Assembly (NCBI GenBank): GCA_028023455.1
Contig: JAQFVV010012506.1
Location: 3,772,714-3,836,713 of the forward strand
Length of the DNA: 64,000 bases
DNA from: Epiperipatus broadwayi
Taxonomy: Eukaryota > Onychophora > Udeonychophora > Euonychophora > Peripatidae
Reading direction: 5' to 3'
Made by a program: the position numbers and the translations under genes. The notes below the pieces were generated by a model. That model saw nothing but the letters and a program-made list of their open reading frames with translations, ran no database searches and was not told the origin of the DNA. Position 1 is the stretch's first letter. Each line of letters begins with the position of its first letter. Below are positions 38,099 through 50,062 of the stretch, piece after piece.

Positions 38099-39913
38099 AT
38101 GTATAGTCCAGAAGGAGACATAGATTCACCGGAACCACAATGGGTATGGAAATTGATGGAAACTATGTTACAAAAAGTAGAAGAATGCAAAGAAGAATGT
38201 AGACAATATAGAGCAGAAATCAACAGGATGAAAGAAGAGAGAAACAATGAAACAAAAACGACAGAAGAGAATCAGCCAAGAAATGAGAATCTCCAATGTG
38301 AAAATAAAGAAAGCATAAAGGTCATGGAAAGAACAGACAACCCAATGGTGGCAAGATTTATCCACATCAAAACTTTTCGGGGTGACATAGGAGAAAACCC
38401 CATGGCACACTTGCAAAGTTTACAAGAGCTGTTCATGTTCCAGGAACTCAGAGAAGCTGAAAAGTTATCAGTTGCAGTTAATCATTTACATGGATCTGCC
38501 CGGAATTGGTGGGACTGTATAAGTAACAAACCAGTAACATTTGCAGATTACCACATTGCCTTACTTAAAAGTTTTTGGAGTGAAGAGAGGCAAGATGGAA
38601 TAATGCACCGTATATCTCAAGAAAAGTATTGCACTTCAAAAGGAGAAACTCACACCCAGTTTTTCTTGCGGCAAGTGTCTTTGTTAAAATCGTTGACTGC
38701 TTTCCACTTATCAGAGGGGCAGATTATTCGGACAATAAGGTACAATATGCCTCTCCACATACAACAATTGATGCTGGGCTGCCACAACTGTGGAATTGAT
38801 GAGATGGTAGACTTACTAACTGCTATAGATTTTGGCAACCTAAATAAAGAGCATGCAGACAAAGGAAAAAGAATTGACACACTCAAAATACAGATGGTGG
38901 CTGTCAGGAACTGCTATGATGATGATCAAAACACACAGCAATTCCAGAAAAATATGAGTCCTATAATTTATATACCCCAGATAGAACTCCAGGATAAAAC
39001 AGAAGAAATTATTGAGGGAAATGAAAGAGTGGCATCAGCATTTATGTGTGAAATGGAAGATGATCACAGATCACCACTCTCAGAGTGCCCTACAATTAAA
39101 GCACTGTTAGAAGATGTCCCAATTACAGCTTTAATTGATACTGGCAGTCAAGTGTCACTGGTGTCAAAAGAATGGTGGGATGCAACAGTAGGAACTCATG
39201 TACTACCGATCTCACCGAGAAAACCTTATGCTATATTAGCAAATGGAGAAAAAGCCAACATAGGAACACATTGTTTGGGACTGGATATTAAGATAGAAGC
39301 AACAGATGTAAATCATATATTTCAGATAATGCCAGGTTTGATTTATGATGTACTGTTAGGGTCGGACTTCTTAGAAAGACATGACTTAGGAATAAACTAT
39401 AGGGAAAGTAAGTTTACATTTTACAACAACAAGTTAGATTTTCACAAATGTAAAACACAAGAGACAACCAATATAAGCTGCATACAGGAACCAACTAATC
39501 TTGAACGAACAGAAAATGAAACAAAAGGCCAGATGGAATTAGAGATAGAAGGACAGAGCACACCTCACCTTGCCTTCAAGCATTTTACTTATCAATTTAA
39601 TGATCACGAGATATTTCCAAAATGCACCACGGCAGGTCAGGCAAAACAAACTACTTTATCAAGTGGCAGCACAGTTCTAGGTTTGAAACCACATTTACCC
39701 ATACCAAAATCATGGACCAAGGGATCTAACCATGAGCCAGTTTCATCATCAGAACACATAAGAGGGAAACAGCTAAATAACAGAGCACCATTAATAAGGA
39801 ATTTCAACTTGACTTCTAGCAAAAGAATTGATAGAAGACATGGTAATAAAGTGGACACAGCTCAGAGACCTAATAACAAGGCCCAGAGAGGAAGGTCCAT
39901 TGAAAAAAAATAG
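38099..39913 (+). CDS. Gag-protease polyprotein of LTR retrotransposon (604 aa, intact)
   Basis: One uninterrupted frame runs from ATG to TAG. Residues about 18-55 form a charged, probably coiled-coil N-terminus. Residues about 80-240 resemble the retrotransposon Gag domain (FRGDIGENPMAHLQSLQELF, then LHGSARNWWD, then the FWSEER region). Residues about 335-450 form a retropepsin: the catalytic Asp-Thr-Gly lies in TALIDTGSQVSLVS, and the flap and second-lobe region in YDVLLGSDFLERH. No CCHC zinc knuckle is visible. The C-terminal ~150 residues are basic and low-complexity, rich in Asn and Arg, and may bind RNA in its place. Reverse transcriptase, RNase H and integrase are absent downstream. 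An open frame of this length in such AT-rich DNA implies recent or continuing selection. Confidence 0.85.
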   Translation: MYSPEGDIDSPEPQWVWKLMETMLQKVEECKEECRQYRAEINRMKEERNNETKTTEENQPRNENLQCENKESIKVMERTDNPMVARFIHIKTFRGDIGENPMAHLQSLQELFMFQELREAEKLSVAVNHLHGSARNWWDCISNKPVTFADYHIALLKSFWSEERQDGIMHRISQEKYCTSKGETHTQFFLRQVSLLKSLTAFHLSEGQIIRTIRYNMPLHIQQLMLGCHNCGIDEMVDLLTAIDFGNLNKEHADKGKRIDTLKIQMVAVRNCYDDDQNTQQFQKNMSPIIYIPQIELQDKTEEIIEGNERVASAFMCEMEDDHRSPLSECPTIKALLEDVPITALIDTGSQVSLVSKEWWDATVGTHVLPISPRKPYAILANGEKANIGTHCLGLDIKIEATDVNHIFQIMPGLIYDVLLGSDFLERHDLGINYRESKFTFYNNKLDFHKCKTQETTNISCIQEPTNLERTENETKGQMELEIEGQSTPHLAFKHFTYQFNDHEIFPKCTTAGQAKQTTLSSGSTVLGLKPHLPIPKSWTKGSNHEPVSSSEHIRGKQLNNRAPLIRNFNLTSSKRIDRRHGNKVDTAQRPNNKAQRGRSIEKK

Positions 39914-40350
39914 TTTAAATAGAGAGCTCCATTCAAAAGTAAATTTTTTTACAAGATCCCCAAGGTATGACCAGGACACATCATATGGACAATGAAATCA
40001 TATTATAGGCTTTCAGTTTTTTTTGTGTGTGTATGTTTTGTAAATATTGGCATTGTTATAATATATTAATTAATATTATTATATACTTCTCTTTTAATAT
40101 ATATATAATTTATATATCAGTATTATGATAAACTTTCAGTTTTTTTTATTAATATAATCTATTTATCAGTATTATTATAAACTTTCAGTTTGTTTTTATA
40201 AACTGCACATATCAGTATTATTTCATGTAAATACACTAATATTCTGTATAATAGGAGCACTCTTTCTGGATCACTCTGTTTCTCTCTGCAAAACCGTAGC
40301 TTTAGTCATTTTTTTTTATTTGTTTTTTTTTTTAATGGGTTCTGGGAATA
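39914..40350 (+). other. Interior of gag-pro element between stop codon and 3' LTR
   Basis: It is AT-rich with three imperfect repeats of a TATTATNATAAACTTTCAGTTT-like segment (about 40118-40196) and poly-T runs. GGGTTCTGGGAATA just before the 3' LTR is a weak polypurine-tract candidate. There is no coding region where pol would be expected. Confidence 0.6.
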
Positions 40351-42928
40351 TGAAGCTGTGCATATATATAAATATATATATGCTGGCTTCACCATTCACT
40401 GTGGACTAACTAAGACCCTAAGTCCAACCACAGTGAATGTATGTTTCTTTTTCAAACTAAATTTATCGTTTTCTCAAATAGTTGCCTAAATTAAAGAAGA
40501 AATTGTGTTAAAGAGAAAAGATTTAATAAAATAAAATATAGAAAGTCAAAATTATATTTGCAACTATTTTTAAAATATATTTGGTAGAATTCGATAAGAT
40601 AAAAATTTTCGTAATTAAATAGAATCCATTAAGAAAAGGAATTTAATTAATAAAACATTTTTCTGAGTTAGATAAAATAATAGATAACAGGAAAAATTTG
40701 AAACAACGGGCATGATTCGCTACTAATTAGCAGATTAAAAACATAATGGAAAAAAGGGTATAAATAAAAAACTTTTCTTTTGTTTTTAGTCTTATGCTTG
40801 CGGGTAACCTGTGCTGAAGGTCAGAGAGAAATATTAAGAATTTTGTTGGAAGAAATTTTGCTGAACAATTGGACAATATAGCGAACTCTTGCTTGCTGTA
40901 CTTACTTCAAGCTACACTCTATTCTTTCAGCATATAAATAAAAATCCAGAAATGTGTTGCTCTGCAAAAATGCGGGGGTAACCTCTTTGCCTTCGCTCTC
41001 CTGAGCTGTTCCTGAGGACGGAGTCGTAACCATGTAAGCCAGCCAGAGAACTAAAGTGTCTGCCCTGTATCCGTGAATATCTGCCCTCAAAACATGGAAA
41101 AATTTGAACCGGGAAGACCTGCGGGAAAACATCTAATGACCTTATCTTGACCCACCCCATCTAGTTACTGGTAACGTTACCATCAATTAACAAAAAAAAT
41201 CTCTTTGTAATTTACAAATATTCTAGAATTATGTTTTTTATATATGGTCTTTTAAAAATCTACGTATTCATATCTTGTAAAATGGTATTTCATTAATTGC
41301 TTTCTTTTCTTTTTTTTTTATATCGTAATGGATGGGATTATTATATATATAATGGCGGTGATAGCTTTTATAAATTTAATTGAAAATTACTTCGTTTAAC
41401 TTTCCGCCATTATACTCCCGTAATTAAGTTATTTATTTTATATAAATATTTATTTAGAAAAAAAAGGAAGCAAATTATAGAAAGTGCAAAACTCTATTTT
41501 AAAATCAAGATTTAAATTGCTAAATATTCTATTATAAAACTTTCCAAACTTTAACATAATTTTTTTTTTGTATATATATAAAAGAAAGATCCTTATCAAA
41601 TGCCTGTATATTTTAGTCAATGAAGGGTTACAAATTTAATGTTATATTTTGAAGAGCGTGAAATAAAACATTCGCATTTATATTTTAGTAATAAGAGAGA
41701 GTACATTTTGACAATATGTATTAAAAAATTATTAAATAGCATTGACTCTGGGGTGTGTTGGTTAAACTTCAACTAAATCAATAAAATATTCGCCCTCTTG
41801 TTTTAGTGATCTGAATTTTATAAAGGGGAAGTTACTATTTTCTGCAGATTTTCAGTGGTAGTTGAGCGTTCGTAATATATATATGTTTTTGCAGAGGGTT
41901 TCTTTTTTAAATTTAAAGGTCGTTGACCATATTTATATGATATCGTGCCTCGGGTGATCTACTGGGCCGCTCAGCATATATTACAGTGCTTCTCTTTGCC
42001 AAGTTCGCTTATGTTAACATACCTACATTTGGATCTTCTTAAAATAAATAAAATATTCTGGACCTCATGTCAATCTCAGTCCCTTCAATGTATGCAACTG
42101 GACATAAGCAATAAAACTCTGATCCTGAATCCAGGTCACGCGTTTAGCGAACGGGTTCCATTTTTCTCTCTAACCTAGCTTAGAGACGGAGAGCTATCCG
42201 GTCTTGTGTTAACCTCTTGGTAACTGTTATGTCTCGAGCCTCACAGCCCACTATATGCTATCACCTTTGTGCATGGTCTTGTATATTTATATTTATTAAG
42301 AAATCTTTCTCAAAATTTCATCAAAATGTTGCAATTATAGCTGGAAATTCCTGCTGGGGGTTACTTTCTCATTTTCTTTAATCATCAGCAGGGCTATGAT
42401 TCAAACCGGTCCAGAGTGTTTAGTTGAGTTTGACCACTTATTTAATTCCATGTTCCCCATCCATAGAGTTAATGAATCATCTCTCTCTCTTGATTTCCTT
42501 TATGTAACACTTCCATTGGCTGGAATATTTTAAAGATGAAATTATAATGTAAAATTTTGTCTGTTCTTATCATTACGATCAATGGATCTTTTGTATATGT
42601 CTATCCGGTTGCAGTGAAAATAGCTGCGACCCTATTAATAAAGCATTGTATGAATTCTTTTAATGTAATTAATAAAAGTTTCTGTTATCTTTCATTCACT
42701 ATAAATAAAACCACTTAGTATTGTTTTCTTTTGTGACATACATATGTACCTCTGATCATTATATATGTAAAAATTCATTTTCGTGGTCTCTTCTCTCCCT
42801 GACCACCAGGCATACATTAAGATTAAATTCTAGTGAGGTTTGGGGAGTAAGTCACTTAGTATCAATTTAGAGGAGTAGGTGAGGTTTGAACCCCCTCTAT
42901 CTGCATCTCTACATTTTTTACCGTTACA
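40351..42928 (+). repeat. 3' LTR of the gag-pro element
   Basis: It begins TGAAGCTGTGCATATA and ends TTACCGTTACA. The 12-bp inverted repeat near the start is kept (40393-40404 with 40428-40439) but with a 23-base loop instead of 5. The (TC)n tract is shorter than in the 5' LTR. Confidence 0.85.
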
Positions 42929-42940
42929 GTAATTAAATAA

Positions 42941-43085
42941 TGGATTTGAACAGAGACTTTCAAGCTCCCTTCAACTACCTGTTCTATCTCATACAAACAA
43001 CACACATGTCTGTGGTCATGTTGTCTGTTGTATGAGATAGAGCAGAGAGCTGAAGAGAGCTTGAATGCGTGCATTCAAATCCCTT
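42941..43085. repeat. Hairpin form of repeat family A head
   Basis: GGATTTGAACAGAGACTTTC at the left is answered by a CATTCAAATCC right end. The inner parts TTCTATCTCATAC and GTATGAGATAGAGCAG also pair. The arms are about 65 bp around a short loop near 43010. Each arm contains the tRNA-like box-B segment of family A. It abuts the gag-pro 3' LTR. Confidence 0.65.
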
Positions 43086-45108
43086 ATATATATAATTCAG
43101 AAAAAAGTTAGTACAATATTTTAATAACAGTTTTATACTTTAAGGCACTGAGAGTAGTGAGTTGGGTGAAAGTCTAAGTTCGAATCCTGCATATATTACA
43201 TATATAAATGCAGGTTTAAGCCTGTACAATGTATTAAAAATTAATAATGTAAATCTTACTACTGAAGATATCCAAATCAAATAAATTAAGATTGAAGACA
43301 AATTTGGACTAAAGTTCTGTAGTATAAAAAATATAAAATTTAATTTATTATTGTTATTATCATTATCATGGAGTTTATTGTTACTCAGAGCAATAATGAT
43401 TCTTTATATACTATATATGTATCAAATAGAAATGAAATAAATATTTGCTTTACTGGTGAGTCATAGTTTCTGATTTTTTTAAATGGCCGGTGTAAAGAAA
43501 TCTCATATTTAGATTTAAAATAATCCTGTTATTCTTTAATAATCACATCAATTGTGAAATCTACTCATCGTTCAATAACTTCATCCACAATAAATTGGCT
43601 ATTGAAATGATCTACCAACTTGACTATTCTCAGAATTATCATTGGTCATTTGAAAGAATAAAATACAATAAGTAGCAAGAATGCCATTAAAACTAAAGTT
43701 TATTAAAACAAAGGGATTAAGATAATTTTAAAAACTAATATATTACATACTCTACAAGAAAAATTCCTATATAATCTGTGATTAAGTTATTAAAGAAAAC
43801 AATGTGTATGCTCATGGAATTTGAGCATTAAGTGGAGTGATCATATGATCTATTGATAGGAAATGTCACTGGTTGAGAACAATAGAATAATTCAATTGAT
43901 CAAATTTAAGTTATTTTCTTGTTGAAAATTTGTCAGTAAACCATAAACAGTAGTATTACAATGGTCAATCTAGCAGTATATTAAACCATGTATGCCAAGT
44001 AATAAAAATAATATATAAAACAGTCTTACTTTTAATAAGTTAATATTCAAAATACTCTTACCATATATCAAAAACTATCTTTATATATATAACTCAGAAC
44101 AACTCATTTTTTCTTTATAATCTCTATTTAAGTCCCAATTTCTTTCTGAGTCTTTTTCATAAGATTAATTATTTCTTTTTCAAACAAACATTATGTTAAA
44201 TTTAGTAATCAATTCTATCACTATAATTGGATACTTATTGAAACAATTTAGATTTTATCTCCCATATCCATCACATATATATCTGTGATTTTCACATCCA
44301 TGCTATCAATTATCTATGATTTGAAAAAATACTAATTAAAAAATAGTAATTAATAAATAAATTAAAATTATTAGGCACACAGGATGTTACAATTATAATA
44401 CATTATATTTATATAGCAACAATAAATTTTCACCCTGACATTATAAGTCTGCCTTTCACTAACTAATCAAAAAATAATGTAAAATAAAAACTAAATTATC
44501 TTCCATTAGCGTCTTGATTACATTTATTTTATAAATAAAAATCTAAACTTTCAAAATATTGTGTGACTTAATTCTGCTTAACTACGAAATTTTTAAAAAT
44601 CCGTATTTAAAACATTTAATCAAAACTGTAATTTACTTTTAGTAAAATAACAATAGACATTATCTTGTATTAAAATTAAAAATAATGTCAGAAATTAATA
44701 AGAACTTTCCTGAATGATCTAGTTTCACGAAAAAATGTAAAACAACCTATAAATTCTAAGCAATTTACTTAATTCAAAATTTAAATATTCAAGAAATAAT
44801 AAGACTACGATATTGATTAAAAATTTAATAGAACTAAGATAGAAAAATTAAAACTAACAGCTTACTGCAATTAACTTATATATATATTGCTAAACTGAGT
44901 TTTTATTTAATTTATATATATTGAAATAGGTACTTCCATACATACTTCATGGTCATCCATGTGGTCTTATGCATGAAGGAGTTGGTTAATAACACTTAGG
45001 AGTCAGAATAATAAAAATAGCTTTGTAATTCTTTCAGGGTTATTAAATCCAAAATATTTTATAATATTTATGTTCACATTATAAACATGAAACAAAAAAA
45101 AAACGTAA

Positions 45109-45535
45109 AATCATATTAAGTATATTATTCACTGAGCATGCTCTGTCAGATTCATAGTGCTCAACTATTCACAGTTTATAAAACAGCTTTATAACTTATT
45201 ATGCATTATGTAAATTAGATATTTATATATTCCATTTTGATTTAAATAATGGAATGCTTGTTTCTTTTTTATTCATTGCACATGGGTTTCTAGCAACAGC
45301 CCGTGCTTCCTATCACACATACATCCCTTCCACTGAAATGCGATCAAACGCATGATTGCAATTAATAAAAAAAAAAACAAGCATTCCATTATCAAAAAAA
45401 TGGAATATGTAAATATTTAATTTACACAACATACAATAGGTTATAAAATTGTTTTACAATTGTGAAATAGTTGAGTGCTATGAATCTGATGGTTAGTAAA
45501 AGACCTGCTCAGTGAATAATATACTTAATATGATT
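45109..45535. mobile_element. Foldback/MITE-like element, 427 bp, 29-bp perfect terminal inverted repeats
   Basis: The first 29 bases (from AATCATATTAAGTATATT) and the last 29 bases are exact inverse complements. Complementarity continues with mismatches for about 165 bp on each side. A unique loop of about 85 bases (45280-45362) contains GATCAAACGCATGATTGCAA. No coding capacity or clear target duplication was found. It lies 87 bp left of the Gypsy 5' LTR. Confidence 0.8.
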
Positions 45536-45622
45536 ATACCTTCCTTGTTTCCCCGTGTTAAAATCTGAACATAAATATTACAGTCTGCACAAGAAAATAG
45601 TTTTTTTAATTTTTAGGATTAC

Positions 45623-46208
45623 TGCTACTTATGTGTAGAATAATTAATAAGTTTTGTTAAAATAAGTTATACGTATATAATAATAAATGTTTTATTTAAA
45701 TAAGTTTTATTAAATGAAACAGACAGGAATTTTGTAATTAAATTTGGTACGCTATTAAAGATAAGTGTTTCAGATCAGAAACTAATTAAGCAGCTAGATT
45801 AAAAGTGCTGATTACTAAAAGTAGACAATAGCTGAGAATTAATTGGTTTCTGAAACATTCCTTAACAAGAAAAAAGAAGGAACAAAAAATAACTAAGCAG
45901 CACTTGCAGTGGGGAACTCATTGAATGTACACGAAAGTCAAGAGTTTTAACTTAGCATCAGAACAAACCCAGTGAACTCCACCACTGAAGGTTAAAAAGT
46001 GGACCTAGGAACTTTGCAGGCCACACCGGTCTATATTATGTTTTTCATATGCCTTCATGGCCAGCATTTGTAAGTTAACTTAATTGTCTTATAACTATAT
46101 ATGTAATATTTATCCAACTGATAATTCCATTAAACTATTTGTCTAATCATTTTGTTTCTGTTGTCTATTTACCTGATTGTTAAGCCGAGTGGGTGGCTGT
46201 ACACAGCA
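45623..46208 (+). repeat. 5' LTR of Mag-type Gypsy element
   Basis: It is 586 bp, begins TGCTACTTATGTG and ends GTACACAGCA. It differs from the 3' LTR by few substitutions, mainly at the two ends. The region just inside (GAAAATTGGTGCAGTTAATC) is the likely primer-binding area. Confidence 0.9.
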
Positions 46209-46529
46209 GAAAATTGGTGCAGTTAATCGACAGGATACGTTCCAGTAGAAAAATCTGGTGCAATTTAGAAACAGTAGTGGATTCGAATTGAATTGTATAA
46301 CATAGAGAAAGCTACAAGGAAATTGAGAATCGAAGTCCGGGTGAATATCGAATTAGTAGTCGGAAAAATTGTTTTAGTAAGTGTATTAATTTGTTTTAGT
46401 AAGCGTATTAACAGTAATTTGTTTTAGTAAGCGTATTAATTGAAATTTGTCCCAGTAAGCGTGATTAATAGTTATCTCGTAGTGAAATAGAAATTTTTTT
46501 TTAAAATAAAAAACAAAAGCAAAATAGAA

Positions 46530-47096
46530 ATGATGACATCAGTGCCTCAGGTAATAATTAACGAATTCAACGTTAATAACCCTTTTGATTGACCAATTTA
46601 CCTTAAGAGAATCGAGAAACTGTTTTTGATTAATAGCACGACAAGCAACCCCATTAAAGTTGCCACCTTATTGTGTTATGCCGGGCAACAAGTAATCAAA
46701 ATAGCAAATAGACTCTGTGATCACGAAGAGCCAGAGAATATTCCATACAATGTAGTTACGGGGAAATTAAATAACTTTTTCAGTCCCCAGCCTTCGAAGC
46801 ATGTCGCAAGACTACACTTCAGAAACCGAAGGCAAAACAAGGGAGAGCGTATATGAGATTATGATCAAGCTCTAAGAGAACTTGCTAAAAGTTGCAGTTA
46901 TGGTGATGCCTTAGAGGATAATCTGCTTGAGCAATTACTTTGGAGCATGTCAGACGATAGGCTTAGGCAGCAGTTACTGGCCTCAAGAGAGTTGACGTAC
47001 GACAAAGCAACCAAAATGGGAGTAACCCACGAAATAGTACTCGACCAATCGGAAGAATTTAGAAATTTTACCCACAAAAATGACAGTAAAAAATAA
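46530..47096 (+). pseudogene. Gypsy gag, two in-frame stops
   Basis: The frame starts at tandem ATGs (46530 and 46533) and ends at TAA 47094-47096, 189 codons. Stops at 46590-46592 and 46854-46856 interrupt it. The parts between resemble short Mag-type capsid regions (YLKRIEKLF, then CYAGQQVIKIANRL, then LLEQLLWSMSDDRLRQQLL). It overlaps the next frame by 17 bases in another phase, as expected for gag-pol frameshifting. Confidence 0.8.
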
Positions 47097-48273
47097 GTCC
47101 CAATCTATTAAGAGCAAAACATATGAGATAGTGTGTTATTGCTGTGGAAAAAAAGGCCACATGGCTTGTAAGTGTAAATATAATAAGGAGCATTGTAGGA
47201 CTTGTGGTAAAGTTGGGCATTTGCAGAAAGTATGTCAAAATAAAGGAGAAAAGGATCATGGCAACTCGCCAACTTGTAAAGTCGAAAATAAAAAAAAGTG
47301 TGATATTTACAATACAGAGATTGGATACAGAAATCAGTTTATGCTGACCGTTAATTTATTAAAGACACCAGTGAAAATGGAAATTGACAGCGGAGCAGGA
47401 GTGTCAATGATGACACTTGAAGACTGGGAGAAAGTAGTGCAAAATCGAAAAAATCCTCCTTTATTAATGAAGACAAATTTAAGAGCAAAAGACGCTAGCA
47501 GAAATAGTATGAAAATATTAGGGAAGGTGATGTATCAGATTGAATTAAATAGTAAGGTTCAAACACTATCGTTATATATAGTACAAGGCGGTCTAAATCC
47601 TATTATAGGTAGGGAATGGTTCGATGCTTTGGGAATAGAGATATGTGTGATAAATAAAGTTGCTATTGAGCAAGAAATGAGAAATAAATATAGTGAGTTA
47701 TTTAAAAGTGATGAGGGGGAAATTATTACGATGCCTATAAACATAGAGCTACAAGGTGGTGCGACCCCCGTTATCTGCAGACCCAGAAAAGTTCCTTTTG
47801 CACTGCAAACTAAGATGGAACAAGAGTTGATAAATCTGGTTAGTAAAGGTGTATTAACTCCAGTCAAGAAAACGGAATGGGCAACTCCAATCGTGGTTAT
47901 ATCTAAGCCAAATGGGCAGATCTGCATTTGCGGAGATTATAGGACCACAATAAATAAAAACCTCATTAAAAGTCAGTATCCTGTACCAAATGTCAGGGAA
48001 ATACTGGCAAATATGCAAAAGGCAAGTCACTACACTAAAATTGATTTAAAGGCCGCATTTCACCAGATACCAGTTTCTGAACGCACCTCAGAATTGCTAT
48101 CTATTACAATACATAAGGGATTGTTTAAGTATAATAGATTGCCTTATGGAATTGCAGTTGCACCAAATATTTTCCAGGCCAAAATGGACATGCTGTTCCA
48201 ACAAATGGATGGTGTAACACTGTATTTTGATATTTTGGTCGTGGCCAATTCAGAAGAGGAATTACGTGAATGA
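47080..48273 (+). pseudogene. Gypsy pol part 1: zinc knuckles, protease, reverse transcriptase (broken)
   Basis: Two CCHC knuckles stand first (CX2CX4HX4C at about residues 14-27 and 34-47). The retropepsin has Asp-Ser-Gly in MEIDSGAGVSMM. The RT shows GVLTPVKKTEWATPIVV, then YTKIDLKAAFHQIP, which holds the first catalytic Asp, then LPYGIAVAPNIFQ. At the second catalytic site the expected pair of aspartates is reduced to one (LYFDILVVA) by loss of one codon, which should abolish activity. The frame ends in a TGA at 48271-48273 where a Trp codon is likely. RT homology continues past it in the same frame to about 48450 and then shifts frame. Confidence 0.88.
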
Positions 48274-49010
48274 GTTTTAAAAGTTTGCAACAAGTTATAT
48301 AGTTTCAGAGCTAAAATAAATGCAGACAAATGTATCTGGATGGCAACTGAATTAAAATTCCTGGGACACATAATCTCAAAAAAAGGAAAGAGACCCGACC
48401 CTCAAAAAATTGCAGCAGTAAGAAAGCACGAAGACCCAGAAATGTTAAAGAACTTCAAGCTTTCTTAGGACTTCTTAATTATTTTGAAGTTTTTCTTAAG
48501 GGAAAGCTCACATAGCAAAACCGCTATACAATCTATTAAAAAAGAGCCAAAAATGGCTTTGGGATCAAGTCCAAGAAAAAGCTTTTTGTGACACGAAAGA
48601 ATTATTAAGGTCAAACAGCTTATTAGTACATTACAACAGTAGCCTCAAATTGATATTGACAACATATGCATCCGAAGTTGGAGTAGGGGCAGTCTTAAGC
48701 CATACAGTAGCTGATGGCGAGCGACCAATCGTCTACGCTTCAAGAACGTTAACAAAAGCTGAGCAAAATTATTGTCACTAGCTAAAGAGGCGCTGGCTAT
48801 CATATTAGCAATAAAAAAGTTTCACCAATATTTGTATGGTTGACAGTTTAAAATCTTTACCGATCATAAACCGCTGTTGGGATTATTAGCAAAAAATAAA
48901 ACTGCCCCTGATCATCTAAGCCCTAGAATGTTACGTTGGGTTAATCTGTTATCAGGCTATGATTTTGATCTAAATTTCAAAAAAGGAAAGATCATTAAAC
49001 ATGCAGACAC
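48274..49010 (+). pseudogene. Gypsy RT thumb and RNase H remnant, frameshifted
   Basis: After the stop the frame continues with YSFRAKINADKCIW and ELKFLGHIISKKGKRPDPQK (RT end). It then shifts near 48450, picking up a KLQAFLGLLNYF-like segment in another frame. RNase H begins near 48650 with TYASEVGVGAVLSH. The first catalytic Asp of the usual TDAS is Tyr here. YASRTLTKAEQNY and FTDHKPLLGLL segments follow, with further shifts. A one-base shift lies at about 49005 before the integrase. Confidence 0.8.
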
Positions 49011-50062
49011 TGTCAAGAATGCCCATTAAAGCTGAACTACAAAAAGACGACCAAACTATTAACTACATCGATAATTGGAACAACGAATTAATAAATAGTG
49101 AAAAGGTAGCTAGTTGGATTAAGGCAGACCATGGATATAAATATTTAAGTAATTGGATCAGCAAAGGCTGGCCAAAAAGTCAGCCCAAGACACTACATAA
49201 AACCTTATGGGACGTAAGACAAAGACTGTCCATAAACAAGGGATATATATTAATGGATGATAGAGTGTTGATACCAAGCAGTGGGCAGAATAAGATTCTT
49301 CACTTAATTCATCAAGGTCATCCTGGGATAGTGCAGGCCAAAGCTCTGGCTCATAGTTACATATGGTGGCCCGCAATTAATATTGACATAGAGAAATATG
49401 TGAAATCATGTGAAAGTTGCCAAATAAATGCAAATATGCATGAGAAAAAATATGCTGCTTGGCTGGCAGCTGAAAGAGTGTGGAGCCGTATTCACGTTGA
49501 CCATGCTGGACCATTTCATGGCTTTATATTTTTGGTAGTGATCGACGCTTATTCAAAGTGGACGGAATATAGAGTAGTGAAAAACACCAGTACCGAAGAA
49601 ACAATCGCAAAACTGAAGGAGATTTTTGCTTTCCATGAGATTCCTGAAACAATCATGTCTGACAATGGTACCAGTTTCACATCCACTAAATTTGAAGAGT
49701 TTCTCACAGAATGGGGAATTAAACACTTAGCCATGCCCCCATATCACCCGGAGTCCAATGGTATTGCAGAAAAAGCAGTACAAACTTTGAAGCAAACGTT
49801 ACGGAAGGAAGGTACTGCAAATATACAAGACACCTTACATTCTGCCTTATTATATCAACATAGTATATTATATCAACATAGTACTTCGTGTGCTACAGGC
49901 AAATCTCCTGCAGAATTAATTTTCGGACAAAAACTCCGCACGAAACTGTCGTTAATCCACCCAGAACAAAACTCTACACACTATGAAAGCAACACTGGAG
50001 ATACTATTTACTCCAAGGGAAAAAAAGTCTGGGTTAGAGACATTATCAGGAAATACTGGTGA
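49001..50062 (+). CDS. Gypsy integrase region (open frame, catalytic triad present)
   Basis: The frame is open for 353 codons, though its ATG is internal to the original polyprotein. An HHCC zinc-binding domain spans about residues 105-150 (HLIHQGHPG, then SCESCQ). The catalytic core shows Asp in RIHVDHAGPF, Asp in IMSDNGTSF and Glu in HPESNGIAEKAVQ, the complete D,D-35-E arrangement. The C-terminal frame is lost at 50060-50062 (KYW-stop) and continues one frame over to about 50262. Within this dead element the integrase is the least damaged part. Confidence 0.85.
   Translation: MQTLSRMPIKAELQKDDQTINYIDNWNNELINSEKVASWIKADHGYKYLSNWISKGWPKSQPKTLHKTLWDVRQRLSINKGYILMDDRVLIPSSGQNKILHLIHQGHPGIVQAKALAHSYIWWPAINIDIEKYVKSCESCQINANMHEKKYAAWLAAERVWSRIHVDHAGPFHGFIFLVVIDAYSKWTEYRVVKNTSTEETIAKLKEIFAFHEIPETIMSDNGTSFTSTKFEEFLTEWGIKHLAMPPYHPESNGIAEKAVQTLKQTLRKEGTANIQDTLHSALLYQHSILYQHSTSCATGKSPAELIFGQKLRTKLSLIHPEQNSTHYESNTGDTIYSKGKKVWVRDIIRKYW

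Larger units (their letters stand above)
34831..42932 (+). mobile_element. LTR retrotransposon with ~2.6-kb LTRs and gag-protease only
   Basis: Two direct repeats of about 2.58 kb (34835 to about 37421 and 40351-42928) flank an internal region of about 2.9 kb. They are nearly identical over their length apart from scattered substitutions and small indels. With ends TG and CA the flanks show a 4-bp duplication, GTAA (34831-34834 and 42929-42932). The inner end of the 5' LTR is blurred by a small insertion near 37385-37407. The interior has one open gag-pro frame and no RT, RNase H or integrase, so the element would need those in trans. It lies in a Kunitz-gene intron in the opposite orientation. 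Confidence 0.8.
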
